Shown here piece by piece: positions 1 to 8,739 of a stretch of DNA of 48,583 nucleotides. The notes below the pieces were generated by a model, which searched no databases, was not told the origin of the DNA, and saw nothing but the letters and a program-made list of their open reading frames with translations. The position numbers and the translations under genes are program-made. This DNA is from Saprospiraceae bacterium (GTDB taxonomy: Bacteria; Bacteroidota; Bacteroidia; Chitinophagales; Saprospiraceae), in assembly GCA_019694255.1 (NCBI GenBank), contig JAIBCI010000113.1:1-48583 (forward strand), written 5' to 3'. The stretch's first letter is position 1, and every line of letters begins with the position of its first letter.

Positions 1-105
1 AACCCTTCCGAGTGGCTCATTGATGTGTTCAATAGAATAAATGATCATCCAATTAACAGGATCGATGAGCTATTGCCCCAGAATTGGGAAAAAAAACTAT
101 ACTAG
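1..105 (+). CDS. IS66 family transposase, C-terminal fragment (partial at window edge)
   Basis: Frame 1 is open from the first base to a TAG at 103-105 and encodes 34 residues. The segment matches the IS66 transposase C-terminal signature: a W-L-x-D-V-x-N-R-I helix, then D-H-P-I-N-R, then D-E-L-L-P followed by a tryptophan. This short domain follows the DDE core in IS66 elements. Only the 3' end lies in the window, so it cannot be said whether the transposase upstream is intact. Recognition rests on the motif alone, but the motif is distinctive. Confidence 0.8.
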   Translation, partial: NPSEWLIDVFNRINDHPINRIDELLPQNWEKKLY

Positions 106-125
106 GTACTTCGTGGGACGGATAC
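1..125 (+). mobile_element. Right end of an IS66-like insertion sequence (boundary approximate)
   Basis: The transposase tail is followed directly by a short GC-richer stretch (106-125) that ends in GGATAC, and then the sequence becomes strongly AT-rich. IS66 elements usually end a few tens of bases after the transposase stop, with terminal inverted repeats that begin GTA. The terminal GATAC (reverse complement GTATC) fits loosely. The matching left end is outside the window, so neither the inverted repeat nor the target duplication can be tested here. Confidence 0.4.
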
Positions 126-650
126 AAGTATTCTGTAAAAGTGATTATGTTATCAGCCACGAAATGGCGAATTTTGACAAAAAGCCTGCTCTATTCTATT
201 TTGTTTAATTCCTAGAATATAATGAGAAAGTTTAAGAAAATTGACATTTTGAGATATTCAGAATTGATTTCCAACGCAGACCTGATATGTTTATCTTCTA
301 AATATTGAAAATTGGTTTTCTTATTATTTTATATAACGCTGGATGTTACCAATATTTACCTAACATCATACTTATCTTAGATCATGGTAGATTAAATTTG
401 TTTCTAAATCGAGATGATTTTCTGGAAAGCGTTTCAAATTCTGATCAAATTCATCCAATAAATTCGCTACCTTCCTAAATTATTATTACAAGTTAATAAA
501 CCTGGAACTGAATTTTACATTTAACACTAATTATATGCTGCTGAGGTAGCGATTTAATATTTTGAAAATAACGGTTTGGCAGTCTTACCAATCATGTCTA
601 TTTACCGCTAATGAATGAACTTATCTTGAGTAATTTTCGTTGTCCCTTAA
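126..650. other. AT-rich stretch without a recognisable gene
   Basis: About 525 bases lie between the insertion-sequence end and the promoter motif of the first chromosomal gene. All frames on both strands are broken by frequent stops. I see no tRNA-like cloverleaf, no strong hairpin with a T tract and no remnant of a known protein. It may be ordinary intergenic DNA or decayed sequence next to the insertion. Confidence 0.5.
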
Positions 651-658
651 TAACTTTG
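651..658 (+). promoter_or_regulatory. Bacteroidota -7 promoter motif TAACTTTG
   Basis: TAACTTTG matches the Bacteroidota consensus TAnnTTTG. A TTG at 626-628 lies 22 bases upstream, within the loose -33 spacing known in flavobacteria. Only four bases separate the motif from the GTG start at 663, so transcription would begin at or very near the start codon. Confidence 0.5.
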
Positions 659-662
659 TCCG

Positions 663-1316
663 GTGATTTGGATCAGTTGTTTAATCCTTAAGCTTAGTCT
701 TCTGCTGTCTGTCCCAATGGCACCTGATAGCATAACTTTTGAAGAGAGGACCCCGGTGAGCACTATCGAGTCCATTTACCAGAGAATGGGACTGGAATCC
801 ATGTTATCGCTGGAAGCATTTACAAATGGTCTGAAAGGACTTCAACGATTTCATCCTGCCAAAAGGATTATTGCAATTTGTGATTTTTCTAAACCTTCTA
901 CAGAGGAGAGATTTTATGTTTTGGATTTGGATAACCAAAGACTTCTGCTAAGTTCATTGGTTGCACATGGTCGCAATTCCGGACTAGAACGCGCTGTTCG
1001 GTTTTCAAATCATCCGGAGTCAAACCAGTCAAGTCTTGGCTTTTATCGAATTGGCGGACTTATTCAGAGCCCAAAACACGGACAGGCACTTTTACTAGAC
1101 GGCCTTGAAAAATCGCTGAATGGCAATGCCCGGTCTAGACAAATTATTATTCATGGTGCCGATTATGTCTGCGAGCAATTTGTTCGTACTTATGGCTATT
1201 TGGGAAGAAGTCTTGGTTGCCCGGCACTACCCAACGCGGTCATGAAAAGTATTGCCCCTGTTCTCGCCAATGGCAGCCTGCTTTACATTTATGCCGGACC
1301 GGATAAGAACCCATAA
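663..1316 (+). CDS. Secreted L,D-transpeptidase catalytic domain protein (YkuD_2 type)
   Basis: The 217-residue protein has the pattern of the murein L,D-transpeptidase catalytic domain family common in Bacteroidota. His164 sits in I-H-G-A-D-Y and the presumed nucleophile Cys186 in G-R-S-L-G-C-P-A. The first 20 residues form a signal peptide ending V-P-M-A, so it should act on peptidoglycan in the periplasm. The GTG start is the only credible one, because an in-frame TAA lies at 651-653 and the next ATG (717) would remove the signal peptide. Its 3' end overlaps the next gene by 26 bases, which suggests co-transcription. In this family the reaction is inferred from the fold: formation or editing of 3-3 cross-links, or attachment of proteins to the wall. 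Confidence 0.85.
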   Translation: MIWISCLILKLSLLLSVPMAPDSITFEERTPVSTIESIYQRMGLESMLSLEAFTNGLKGLQRFHPAKRIIAICDFSKPSTEERFYVLDLDNQRLLLSSLVAHGRNSGLERAVRFSNHPESNQSSLGFYRIGGLIQSPKHGQALLLDGLEKSLNGNARSRQIIIHGADYVCEQFVRTYGYLGRSLGCPALPNAVMKSIAPVLANGSLLYIYAGPDKNP

Positions 1317-2967
1317 TTTTCTTTTACTGACCTTCGGTTTCGGGCTTATATTTTTGCTGTCCTGCAGGAAGAGCGTGCCAAAACTGATCTCTCAGGATGA
1401 AAGCGTTTATGCAGACAGAGATTTTAACAGAACCGCCTTCGACAGCAATTCCCTGTACCTTTTTCTCAACAGGGTATGCACGAAGGACAGCTACTGCGAG
1501 GATCTTTTTAATTTTTATCGCAGACGTCATTTTCAGTTTGCCTGGCTTCAGGAAAATAAACTGAGTCTTGCTGCAAAGACTTTTGTCCGCTCGCTTTATG
1601 ATTACCGTGAAACTTACCGCGACTGTTCACTGATCGATGATGCCCTTCTTCATCTCATCGACACGATGCAACAAGACAGCTCCTACCTCTATACGCGTTA
1701 CCTTGAAAAACTCGAACTTGAATTTCAATTGTCCGCTGTTTTTTTTCATTACGCTAACCGCGAATATTATGGTATTGACCGCAATTTGAAGGATCTCGAA
1801 TGGTACATACCCAGAAAACAGAAAAATCTTCAAAGACTGATAGATACGCTTGTACATGCACCGGAATCGTATAGGATTTACGAACCGTTCAATCATTACT
1901 ACCGCGACTTGAAGCATGCGCTCATATACTATCGAAGTCTAGAAACAAACCACCTGATCAAATCACCCGACAGCACCGTGTATTCCCTTCACCCTGGTGA
2001 ACGCAGTTCCACACTGGCTACTTTAAAATCCAACCTTCTTCTTTACGGAGATCTCAAGGACATTGCTGATTCGACCTTGTGGGATGATGCTTTTACGCTG
2101 GCGCTTAAAAAATTTCAAAGAAGGCACGGGCTCAAGACCGATGGTCTTTTTAATCGTGCGACACAAGTTCAGCTCAGTATGACACCAACAACACGTATTC
2201 GACAGATCATGATCAACCTTGAACGTATGCGTTGGGTCCCGGATACACTTCCGCACAACTATCTTTTAGTCAATATACCTGAATTCAGATTGCATATCAT
2301 TGAAGCAGATACGTTGGCCGGAAGTATGAATATCGTGGTTGGAAACGAAGCCACTGAGACCAGTATTTTCTCCGGCAAGATTAATGCTGTCATTTTTAGT
2401 CCATACTGGAATGTACCCATGAGTATCATTCGCAAAGAAATACTCCCCGGTGTCAAAAGAAATTATGGATATCTCCGGCGTCATCACATGGAAGTGATTC
2501 AGAATGGCAAAAAAATAAATGAAAAAGAAATCGACTGGAACCGATACAGTAATGGTGTTCCATTTACAATACGGCAGATTCCCGGGCCCTGGAACGCCTT
2601 GGGTGGTGTGAAGTTTATTTTTCCTAATAGTTTTGATATTTACCTGCATGATACCCCATCCAAAGACCTTTTTGAGGAGAATAAAAGGGCCTTCAGCCAT
2701 GGTTGCATTCGCCTTGGCGAGCCTGTTTTTCTTGCAAAGTATGTACTCCGAGGGGATTCATCCTTGACGAACATTGACATTGATTCACTCATGCGACTTC
2801 CGGAAGAAAAAACATTCCGACTAAATCCTCCGCTTCCGGTATATCTAGTTTATTTTACTACCTGGGTGGATCACCTTGGACAGGTCAATTTTCGCAATGA
2901 TATATATGGTCATGACGAAAAGCTCTTTGAAGAAATTTTTGGAAAGGATAGTTATCTTCAACAATAA
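1291..2967 (+). CDS. L,D-transpeptidase lipoprotein, YcbB-like with peptidoglycan-binding domain
   Basis: This 558-residue protein resembles the large YcbB/LdtD group. Starting at ATG 1291 gives a lipoprotein signal with lipobox L-L-S-C; an earlier ATG at 1252 would add an unlikely N-terminal tail. The order is an N-terminal scaffold region, a peptidoglycan-binding helical domain near residues 264-300 (K-K-F-Q-R-R-H-G-L-K-T-D-G), and a C-terminal YkuD domain. His453 (L-H-D-T-P) and the His470-Gly471-Cys472-Ile-Arg-Leu motif supply the catalytic residues. Family knowledge points to 3-3 cross-linking of peptidoglycan, here anchored to a membrane by lipid. It begins inside the preceding transpeptidase gene, so the two are probably translated together. 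Confidence 0.9.
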   Translation: MPDRIRTHNFLLLTFGFGLIFLLSCRKSVPKLISQDESVYADRDFNRTAFDSNSLYLFLNRVCTKDSYCEDLFNFYRRRHFQFAWLQENKLSLAAKTFVRSLYDYRETYRDCSLIDDALLHLIDTMQQDSSYLYTRYLEKLELEFQLSAVFFHYANREYYGIDRNLKDLEWYIPRKQKNLQRLIDTLVHAPESYRIYEPFNHYYRDLKHALIYYRSLETNHLIKSPDSTVYSLHPGERSSTLATLKSNLLLYGDLKDIADSTLWDDAFTLALKKFQRRHGLKTDGLFNRATQVQLSMTPTTRIRQIMINLERMRWVPDTLPHNYLLVNIPEFRLHIIEADTLAGSMNIVVGNEATETSIFSGKINAVIFSPYWNVPMSIIRKEILPGVKRNYGYLRRHHMEVIQNGKKINEKEIDWNRYSNGVPFTIRQIPGPWNALGGVKFIFPNSFDIYLHDTPSKDLFEENKRAFSHGCIRLGEPVFLAKYVLRGDSSLTNIDIDSLMRLPEEKTFRLNPPLPVYLVYFTTWVDHLGQVNFRNDIYGHDEKLFEEIFGKDSYLQQ

Positions 2968-3017
2968 ACTAGCCTTAGACACCGCTTTGATTACTTGCTG
3001 TATATCATAAAGCAAGT

Positions 3018-4229
3018 CTAGAACTCTACATCAAGCAACATCTCCTGTCCGGCTCTTATGATGACTAGTTTGACACGATCACCTTTCTTATGTTCACCGA
3101 GAATCTTCATATAATCATAGATATCTTTCACCTCTTTGTCGGCCAACCGAATAATCACATCGCCGTCCTTCATTCCTGCTTTTTTGCCCGGTCTGTCATC
3201 CAGAATGGCGTCAGCACGGAGCCCTTTACCACTGTAAACGTAATCGGGCATGATGCCCAGTGTAACTTTAAAATCCGCCACCTGCTCTTTGTTTTCGTCC
3301 TTCGTTTTTTGAAAATCAATCTGTTTCTTATCTGAAAGTCTAATTAACAACTGGTAAATAATTTCAGAGACGCGCTCAATGCCTTCGTAGTTCACGAGAT
3401 AACTGTCATCAGTAGGTTTGTGATAGTCTTTGTGCTGTCCCGTAAAAAAATGGACAACGGGAATGTTTTTTAGATAAAATGAAGTATGATCCGATGGCCC
3501 CACACCACTTTCGGTATAATTAAAAGTAAAATCAGCCGGTCTGATCTCTTCAAGGATTGGTTTCCAAGCTGTGCTGGTTCCCACACCGGAAATGGCCAGA
3601 ACGTGTTCTGCGTTTAGCCTGCCCACCATATCCATATTGATCATGGCTTCAATTTTCTGTAACGGGACTGTCGGATGCTCAACAAATCCTTTGGATCCGA
3701 AAAGACCGTATTCTTCACCGCTAAATGCAATAAAAAGAAAATTTGTCTTTAATTTTTTATTCTTAGACACCTTTTCTGCCAACCACAGCATGGAAGCCAC
3801 ACCACTGGCATTGTCATCTGCACCGTTATGAATGCTGTGATCATTCGGGGCTAATGAGCCTACATTGCCGTGCCCGAGATGATCATAGTGAGCACCAACA
3901 ACAATGGTAGTCTTGGCATGTCTGTCAAGAAATCCAATTACATTGCGGCCATTCAATTCCTTACTGTCTGGTTGGTGCGGATTGGCCGCTACTTTGAATG
4001 ACTGAAACCAACCATCGGAGCCCCCGGGATTGAGTCCCATACTGCGCATGCGCGAGACAATATAGTTGGCTGCAAGTCCCTCAGAGGCCGTACCTGTTGC
4101 GCGGCCTTCTAAATCATCCGAAGCCAGATATACTACATCAACCTGAAGTTGCTGATTGACTTGCCCGAAAGAAGTCAACGGAAGCAAAAACAGCGGGAAA
4201 GCGTAAAAAGTCCAATACTTTGTTTTCAT
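3018..4229 (-). CDS. Secreted M28 family zinc peptidase with C-terminal PDZ domain
   Basis: The 403-residue product starts at ATG 4229, which gives a clean signal peptide (M-K-T-K-Y-W-T-F-Y, cleaved near S-F-G-Q); a start seven codons earlier is possible but worse. M28 metal and catalytic residues are present: His114 in A-H-Y-D-H, Asp138 in G-A-D-D-N, Glu172-Glu173 in S-G-E-E-Y, Asp200 in N-M-D-M-V-G and His270 in D-Y-H-K-P-T-D-D. Residues about 320-403 form a PDZ domain (A-G-M-K-D-G-D-V-I). M28 enzymes of this type are aminopeptidases, and the PDZ domain probably binds peptide C-termini. It is convergent with the transpeptidase pair. Confidence 0.9.
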   Translation of the reverse strand: MKTKYWTFYAFPLFLLPLTSFGQVNQQLQVDVVYLASDDLEGRATGTASEGLAANYIVSRMRSMGLNPGGSDGWFQSFKVAANPHQPDSKELNGRNVIGFLDRHAKTTIVVGAHYDHLGHGNVGSLAPNDHSIHNGADDNASGVASMLWLAEKVSKNKKLKTNFLFIAFSGEEYGLFGSKGFVEHPTVPLQKIEAMINMDMVGRLNAEHVLAISGVGTSTAWKPILEEIRPADFTFNYTESGVGPSDHTSFYLKNIPVVHFFTGQHKDYHKPTDDSYLVNYEGIERVSEIIYQLLIRLSDKKQIDFQKTKDENKEQVADFKVTLGIMPDYVYSGKGLRADAILDDRPGKKAGMKDGDVIIRLADKEVKDIYDYMKILGEHKKGDRVKLVIIRAGQEMLLDVEF

Positions 4230-4247
4230 TTTATATTCCAATGACCA

Positions 4248-4255
4248 CAAAGATA
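4248..4255 (-). promoter_or_regulatory. Bacteroidota -7 motif TATCTTTG for the M28 peptidase gene
   Basis: On the minus strand TATCTTTG (TAnnTTTG) lies 18 bases before the ATG at 4229. I see no convincing -33 TTG at normal spacing; the nearest TTG is 14 bases away. Confidence 0.45.
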
Positions 4256-4349
4256 GAATCTGATAAGGTCAAAAACATTTTATTGATCAATTTTGCCGAT
4301 GGTTTTCATTCCGGAGTCACATTTTCAAACGCCGGGGTGTCCTATTGTT

Positions 4350-7300
4350 ATGAATAAACCTTACATAGTATTTTTTTCGATTTGGATGGCAATACTCGCC
4401 CTCACCTGCAAACATGAACCAAGGCAGGAAAATACAGTAGTATCTACACCTTCCATTCCAGCCAAAGCCAGCACCATTCCGACTTTCTGGGAAGATCCAA
4501 GGGTCTTTGAATATGGCCGGGAGCTTCCAAGGGCTGATTTCAGGGTGTTTGAGACCGAGCCGAAGGCTTTAACCAATCAATACAGCGCCAGTGCGTATTA
4601 TGCCAGTCTTAATGGTTTTTGGAAATATCGTTTTTTCACTGGTCCTGATGAGGTTCCGGCCGAGATTGAGTCTTCTATTCTGACCAATGGCTGGCTGGAG
4701 ATCAGCATGCCTGGATTTGCAGAGCTAAAAGGCCTCGGCAAACCCATATTCAAGTATTTCGGATTGCCTTTTCCACTGCATTACCCCAATGTGCCACATG
4801 ATACCAACAGTGTGCTTGTTCTGAAAAAATCAATTCAGGTACCCGAAAACTGGAAAGAGCGGGATGTTTTTGCCGTATTTGAGGGAATCAGTACATCCTA
4901 TTTTCTATATGTCAACGGCGCTTTGACCGGATACAACGAAGACACCAAGAACACGTCGGAGTTCAAAATCAATAAATTTCTCAAACCGGGTCTGAATGAC
5001 ATTACCCTGGTGCTTTTCAGGTACTCGGATGGAAGTTATTGGGAAACGCACAACCAGTGGTCTCTCACAGGAATAAACAGAAATGCTTATCTTCTGGCAA
5101 GGCCCAGGCTGAGGATCCGCGATTTCTTTGCAAAGCCAGATTTTAAAGGCAATACAGGTTTGCTGCAGATTGAAGCTGAGATTCTCAATGAGGTCAATCA
5201 CACAGAAGATTTTGTAGTGGAAGCCAAGATTCTTGATGCAAAAACCAGAATGGTTCTTGTTTCAGGACAGAATAAAATGCAAGCTGACGCCTCATCGGTG
5301 AAAAAAACCACCATCAGCCTTCAACTGAAAAATGCCACCCCCTGGACGGATGAAATTCCTTACAGCTATGACGTCCTGGTCAATATTAAAACGAGTGAAG
5401 GAAAAATCATTGAAAGTGCTTTTTGCAAAACTGCATTCTATAATTTATCTTATCAAAACGGCCTCACACTCAATGGCAAAAAAATATTGCTAAAGGGTGT
5501 GGCAGCCCACGAATTTCATCTTGTCAATGGCAACATGCTCGACAAACAATGGATCGACAATGACATGGATGTCATGAAGCTTCATAATATAAATGCCATT
5601 CGCAATAATCACTATCCTTTTGATTCATATTGGTATGAAAGTGCACTGAAGTACGGACTCTATATCATGGAAGAAAGCAATTTGGATCCTTCCGCTCTTC
5701 AAAACGCCGGCATTGATTTTTCTAAGGATACCGCCGGTACAAATTGTTTTTTGCAGCGGGTCAGAAATACTTTTGAACGCACCAAAAATTACCCAAATAT
5801 TCTTGTCTGGTCACTGGGGCATGAATGCGGCCTAGGCCCGAATACCGAAAAGGCTTTAGACTATCTCAAATCCCGAGATACCAAACGTCCGGTCGGGGCA
5901 TTCAGTGGGGGCAAAAGTTTAGGTGACATTGATTTTAATCCAGGTGAAAAGACAGCGAAAAGTTGCGCCGTGCGCTACAACCTGGGTACCAATCAGGGAA
6001 ATTCGTTGGGTGGATTTACGGACAGGTGGACAGGGCTTTGCCGTTTAAAAGAATTTGCCGGCGGTTTTATTGAAGACTTTACGGATCAGTGCTTCTATAT
6101 GAAAAATTCTGAGGGTAAATTATTCTTTGGATATGGTGGCGTATTTGGTGAGACGAAGTCGGATTCATTTCTATGTGCTCGCGGAATTTTTACCTCCAAT
6201 AAGACACCCAATCCTCCGGTAAAAATCGTCGCAGACCTGTTTGCCAATTTTGATGTACAGCCTTTAAATATTGAATCCGGAATCATCGCCATAACAAACC
6301 GTTACAAATTCTATCAGGGAGATAATTATAATTTTTTCTGGACGATAGATCAGAATGGTGAAAAAATATCTGAAGGAAAATTTGATCAGCTCGTCATAGG
6401 ACCCGGTCAAACAAAAAATGTTACCGTCAATCTCAATAGTATACCCCGCCTGCCAGGCAAAGAGTACTGCATCACAATTCTGATCGAAAAAATCGTCAAT
6501 AATAAAGGCATGTTTCGTTTTCTGAATGAGAAGATTGAAAAATTATGCTTGCCTGTTAGCAATCCTCAACCACCGACATTGTCTGACCTCCGGCCTTGGG
6601 CTGTTCAAACATCGGAACAAAAAATCGACCTGAGCAGAGATAAAATTCATGTTGAGATCGATAAATCCAAAGGCTGGATCAATTCATGTAAAGATGGTGA
6701 ACTAAGCATTTTTACAACGCCTCTAAGACCAATGCTGGATCGGGCACCGACAGATTTCGACCTGATCATGAAAAGGTCATCTGAAATATTACGCTGGCAA
6801 AAATGGTCTGCTGAAGCCAGGGCTTCTAATATTAATATTAACGCTGCAGATCAAAATCGAATAGAAATAAGTCTGAATTTATCTGCTTCATGTATTGAAG
6901 GAGTGACGGCTAACCTACGATATCTATTTTATGCCACCGGAGATGTCGTCATGCAAATTGATTTTCAAAATTCGTCTTCAGACATTTCGCAGCCTCCGAG
7001 AATAGCCTGGACCGCCAACATTCCTTCTCAAATGGGTACGGCGAGCTGGTATGGAAGAGGCCCCTACGAGACTTACCCTGATCGCCGTTTTGGACTTCAC
7101 GTTGGTCTTTATAAAAGTTCTGTTACGGATTTTAATATTCCCAGGATACGTCCGCAGGAAATGTCCAACAAGACCGATACGCGCTGGGCTGAACTAAGTA
7201 CTTTTGATGGCCATCACCTGTGTCTCATGGGGCTGCCGACCATGGATTTCAAAGTTCTTCCCTTTGATGAAGAGGAGTTGTATGGAAAGAATCTTTACGG

Positions 7301-7487
7301 GGTTAACGTTCGTGCGGGCAAAGACAATCATTTCATCGCCGGCAAAGAGATCTGGCCTATGGATGATCGTTCAACTGCGGAACTTGTCTGGCCAGTGGGA
7401 CAAAAACTTTCTACTTCGGTCCGCTGGCGGATTTATTCAAAAGATCCCGGAGTTCCTTCTGAAGTCTGGTCTTCCGGACTTCCCTGA
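4350..7487 (+). CDS. Glycoside hydrolase family 2 (LacZ-like) lipoprotein, probably catalytically degenerate
   Basis: The 1,045-residue protein starts at ATG 4350, giving lipobox L-A-L-T-C. It has the full LacZ layout: jelly-roll sugar-binding domain, immunoglobulin-like domain, TIM barrel with K-G-V-A-A-H-E-F-H and R-N-N-H-Y-P, and the C-terminal beta-galactosidase domain (G-R-G-P-Y-E-T-Y-P-D-R). The active site departs from the family. The acid/base segment reads W-S-L-G-H-E-C-G: Glu492 is kept, but the almost invariant preceding Asn is His491. The nucleophile segment of LacZ (C-E-Y-A-H-A-M-G-N) aligns with Y-N-L-G-T-N-Q-G-N, placing Asn544 where the nucleophile Glu should be. The magnesium-site segment is also changed (N-L-D-P-S for N-I-E-T-H). 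The fold looks intact, so a carbohydrate-binding or otherwise altered role is inferred. Confidence 0.85.
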   Translation: MNKPYIVFFSIWMAILALTCKHEPRQENTVVSTPSIPAKASTIPTFWEDPRVFEYGRELPRADFRVFETEPKALTNQYSASAYYASLNGFWKYRFFTGPDEVPAEIESSILTNGWLEISMPGFAELKGLGKPIFKYFGLPFPLHYPNVPHDTNSVLVLKKSIQVPENWKERDVFAVFEGISTSYFLYVNGALTGYNEDTKNTSEFKINKFLKPGLNDITLVLFRYSDGSYWETHNQWSLTGINRNAYLLARPRLRIRDFFAKPDFKGNTGLLQIEAEILNEVNHTEDFVVEAKILDAKTRMVLVSGQNKMQADASSVKKTTISLQLKNATPWTDEIPYSYDVLVNIKTSEGKIIESAFCKTAFYNLSYQNGLTLNGKKILLKGVAAHEFHLVNGNMLDKQWIDNDMDVMKLHNINAIRNNHYPFDSYWYESALKYGLYIMEESNLDPSALQNAGIDFSKDTAGTNCFLQRVRNTFERTKNYPNILVWSLGHECGLGPNTEKALDYLKSRDTKRPVGAFSGGKSLGDIDFNPGEKTAKSCAVRYNLGTNQGNSLGGFTDRWTGLCRLKEFAGGFIEDFTDQCFYMKNSEGKLFFGYGGVFGETKSDSFLCARGIFTSNKTPNPPVKIVADLFANFDVQPLNIESGIIAITNRYKFYQGDNYNFFWTIDQNGEKISEGKFDQLVIGPGQTKNVTVNLNSIPRLPGKEYCITILIEKIVNNKGMFRFLNEKIEKLCLPVSNPQPPTLSDLRPWAVQTSEQKIDLSRDKIHVEIDKSKGWINSCKDGELSIFTTPLRPMLDRAPTDFDLIMKRSSEILRWQKWSAEARASNININAADQNRIEISLNLSASCIEGVTANLRYLFYATGDVVMQIDFQNSSSDISQPPRIAWTANIPSQMGTASWYGRGPYETYPDRRFGLHVGLYKSSVTDFNIPRIRPQEMSNKTDTRWAELSTFDGHHLCLMGLPTMDFKVLPFDEEELYGKNLYGVNVRAGKDNHFIAGKEIWPMDDRSTAELVWPVGQKLSTSVRWRIYSKDPGVPSEVWSSGLP

Positions 7488-7547
7488 TTTCGGCTCCCTC
7501 AGTAACCTCAGGCCCGTTGCGGCCTTCAGCCTTCAGTAGAATAATCG

Positions 7548-7555
7548 TATCTTTG
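7548..7555 (+). promoter_or_regulatory. Bacteroidota -7 motif TATCTTTG
   Basis: TATCTTTG, followed by GC, matches TAnnTTTG and lies 65 bases before the ATG at 7621. No TTG stands at the usual -33 distance. It probably drives the SRPBCC, M15 and thioredoxin-like genes as one unit. Confidence 0.4.
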
Positions 7556-7620
7556 CGCACTTTGGGGAGAGATTCTCGCCATATTTAATAAAATTTTCAT
7601 TTTTACAAGTTTATAGTTCA

Positions 7621-8739
7621 ATGAATAATAAAAGAATATACCTCTTCGCTCTCAGTGGCCTGGTATTGCTTTTCTTATTTTACCTTGCAATATGTTACTT
7701 CTCCCCCAAGACCATGTCAGTGAGAAAATCTGTTCAGATCAAATGTTCCAAGGGACTGGGATTCATTATGCTCAACGACATCCGCGAATGGAATAAATGG
7801 ATTACCTGGAAAAATGAAGATCCGGATCTGGCTATCAGCCCGGGTGGAAGATTTACGAGTGTAGGGGCTAATTTTACGTTTGAGGGCCCTGAGTTTGGTA
7901 AAGGAATGGTCTACCTTGATGAGGCATACAAAGACTCTGTCCTGGTATCGTACATCCGCAATAATCGTTGGCCGGGTGAAGTGGCCACCTACTGGCAGAT
8001 GATCCCGGAAAGCAAGACATCACTGATGCTGAACACCAACTCGAGATTACAGAAAAATATACCTTTTCTAAAAAGACCTTTCTATAGAGAATTTGAGGCT
8101 GATTTCAACAAAAGAATGGAGGCTGACCTCGAAGCGCTGCGCAATTATATTGAAGGCATGGTCAATGCGCAGTTTGGTGTTAAAACAGGCTCCTTTGAAA
8201 TGCATCGTTTCGTAGGAATCAAGACGCCGATTCCGAATTTCAAAATGCAGAAATATTATGCCGAGAGCTATCCAAAAATATATAAACTGCTGGACAGCCT
8301 TAAAATTGACCCCTCAGGACCACCCGTGGGAATGGTATTTGGCTGGGACGGCATCAACAGCATCGTTGACCTTATGGCGGCGTTGCCTGTGAAGGAAAAA
8401 ATGCAAGTACCCCCAGGCTTTGATTATGTCGAAATCCCTACATCACCTTGCATTAAACTGGAACACTATGGTTTTTATAATACGCTCAAGCAGGCCCATG
8501 CTAAACTTGACTATGTGATGAATTCGTCAACCTTCACACTCCAATCACCCATCATTGAAGAGTATGTTACGAGTCCTTCAAAAGAACCGGATACATCCAA
8601 ATGGTTGACCAATATCTATTACCTTCTCGAAAATAAAGGAGCCTACGCTGAAGAAGTCAAAAGAAAAAGAACCCTTGAGGAACTTGTTCAGGAACAGGAA
8701 AAACAAAGAAAAAAGAAACTTGGTCTTATCAAGAAATAG
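7621..8739 (+). CDS. Membrane-anchored SRPBCC domain protein with C-terminal GyrI-like effector-binding domain
   Basis: The 372-residue product has one N-terminal transmembrane segment (residues 7-27), then an SRPBCC/START-like polyketide-cyclase fold around 35-170 (I-R-E-W-N-K-W-I-T-W is typical), then a GyrI-like small-molecule-binding domain around 195-330 (Y-V-E-I-P and the Y-x-x-x-K-x-A-H-x-K-L helix). Both domain types form cavities for hydrophobic or cationic ligands, and Bacteroidota often fuse them. The C-terminal 30 residues are highly charged (K/R/E-rich) and probably form a helix. The ligand is unknown. Its end overlaps the next gene, which suggests co-translation with the M15 peptidase. 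Confidence 0.8.
   Translation: MNNKRIYLFALSGLVLLFLFYLAICYFSPKTMSVRKSVQIKCSKGLGFIMLNDIREWNKWITWKNEDPDLAISPGGRFTSVGANFTFEGPEFGKGMVYLDEAYKDSVLVSYIRNNRWPGEVATYWQMIPESKTSLMLNTNSRLQKNIPFLKRPFYREFEADFNKRMEADLEALRNYIEGMVNAQFGVKTGSFEMHRFVGIKTPIPNFKMQKYYAESYPKIYKLLDSLKIDPSGPPVGMVFGWDGINSIVDLMAALPVKEKMQVPPGFDYVEIPTSPCIKLEHYGFYNTLKQAHAKLDYVMNSSTFTLQSPIIEEYVTSPSKEPDTSKWLTNIYYLLENKGAYAEEVKRKRTLEELVQEQEKQRKKKLGLIKK

Noticed and set aside
2266-2700. 144-codon open frame on the minus strand
   Set aside because: It lies wholly inside the YcbB-like transpeptidase gene, antisense to it, with no recognisable family.
2993-3017. 7-bp inverted repeat (ACTTGCT/AGCAAGT) between convergent genes, considered as a terminator
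   Set aside because: The stem is short with an 11-base loop, and neither strand has a T tract.
7511-7527. Short GC stem (AGGCC/GGCCT) after the GH2 gene, considered as a terminator
   Set aside because: It has only five base pairs and no T run follows.
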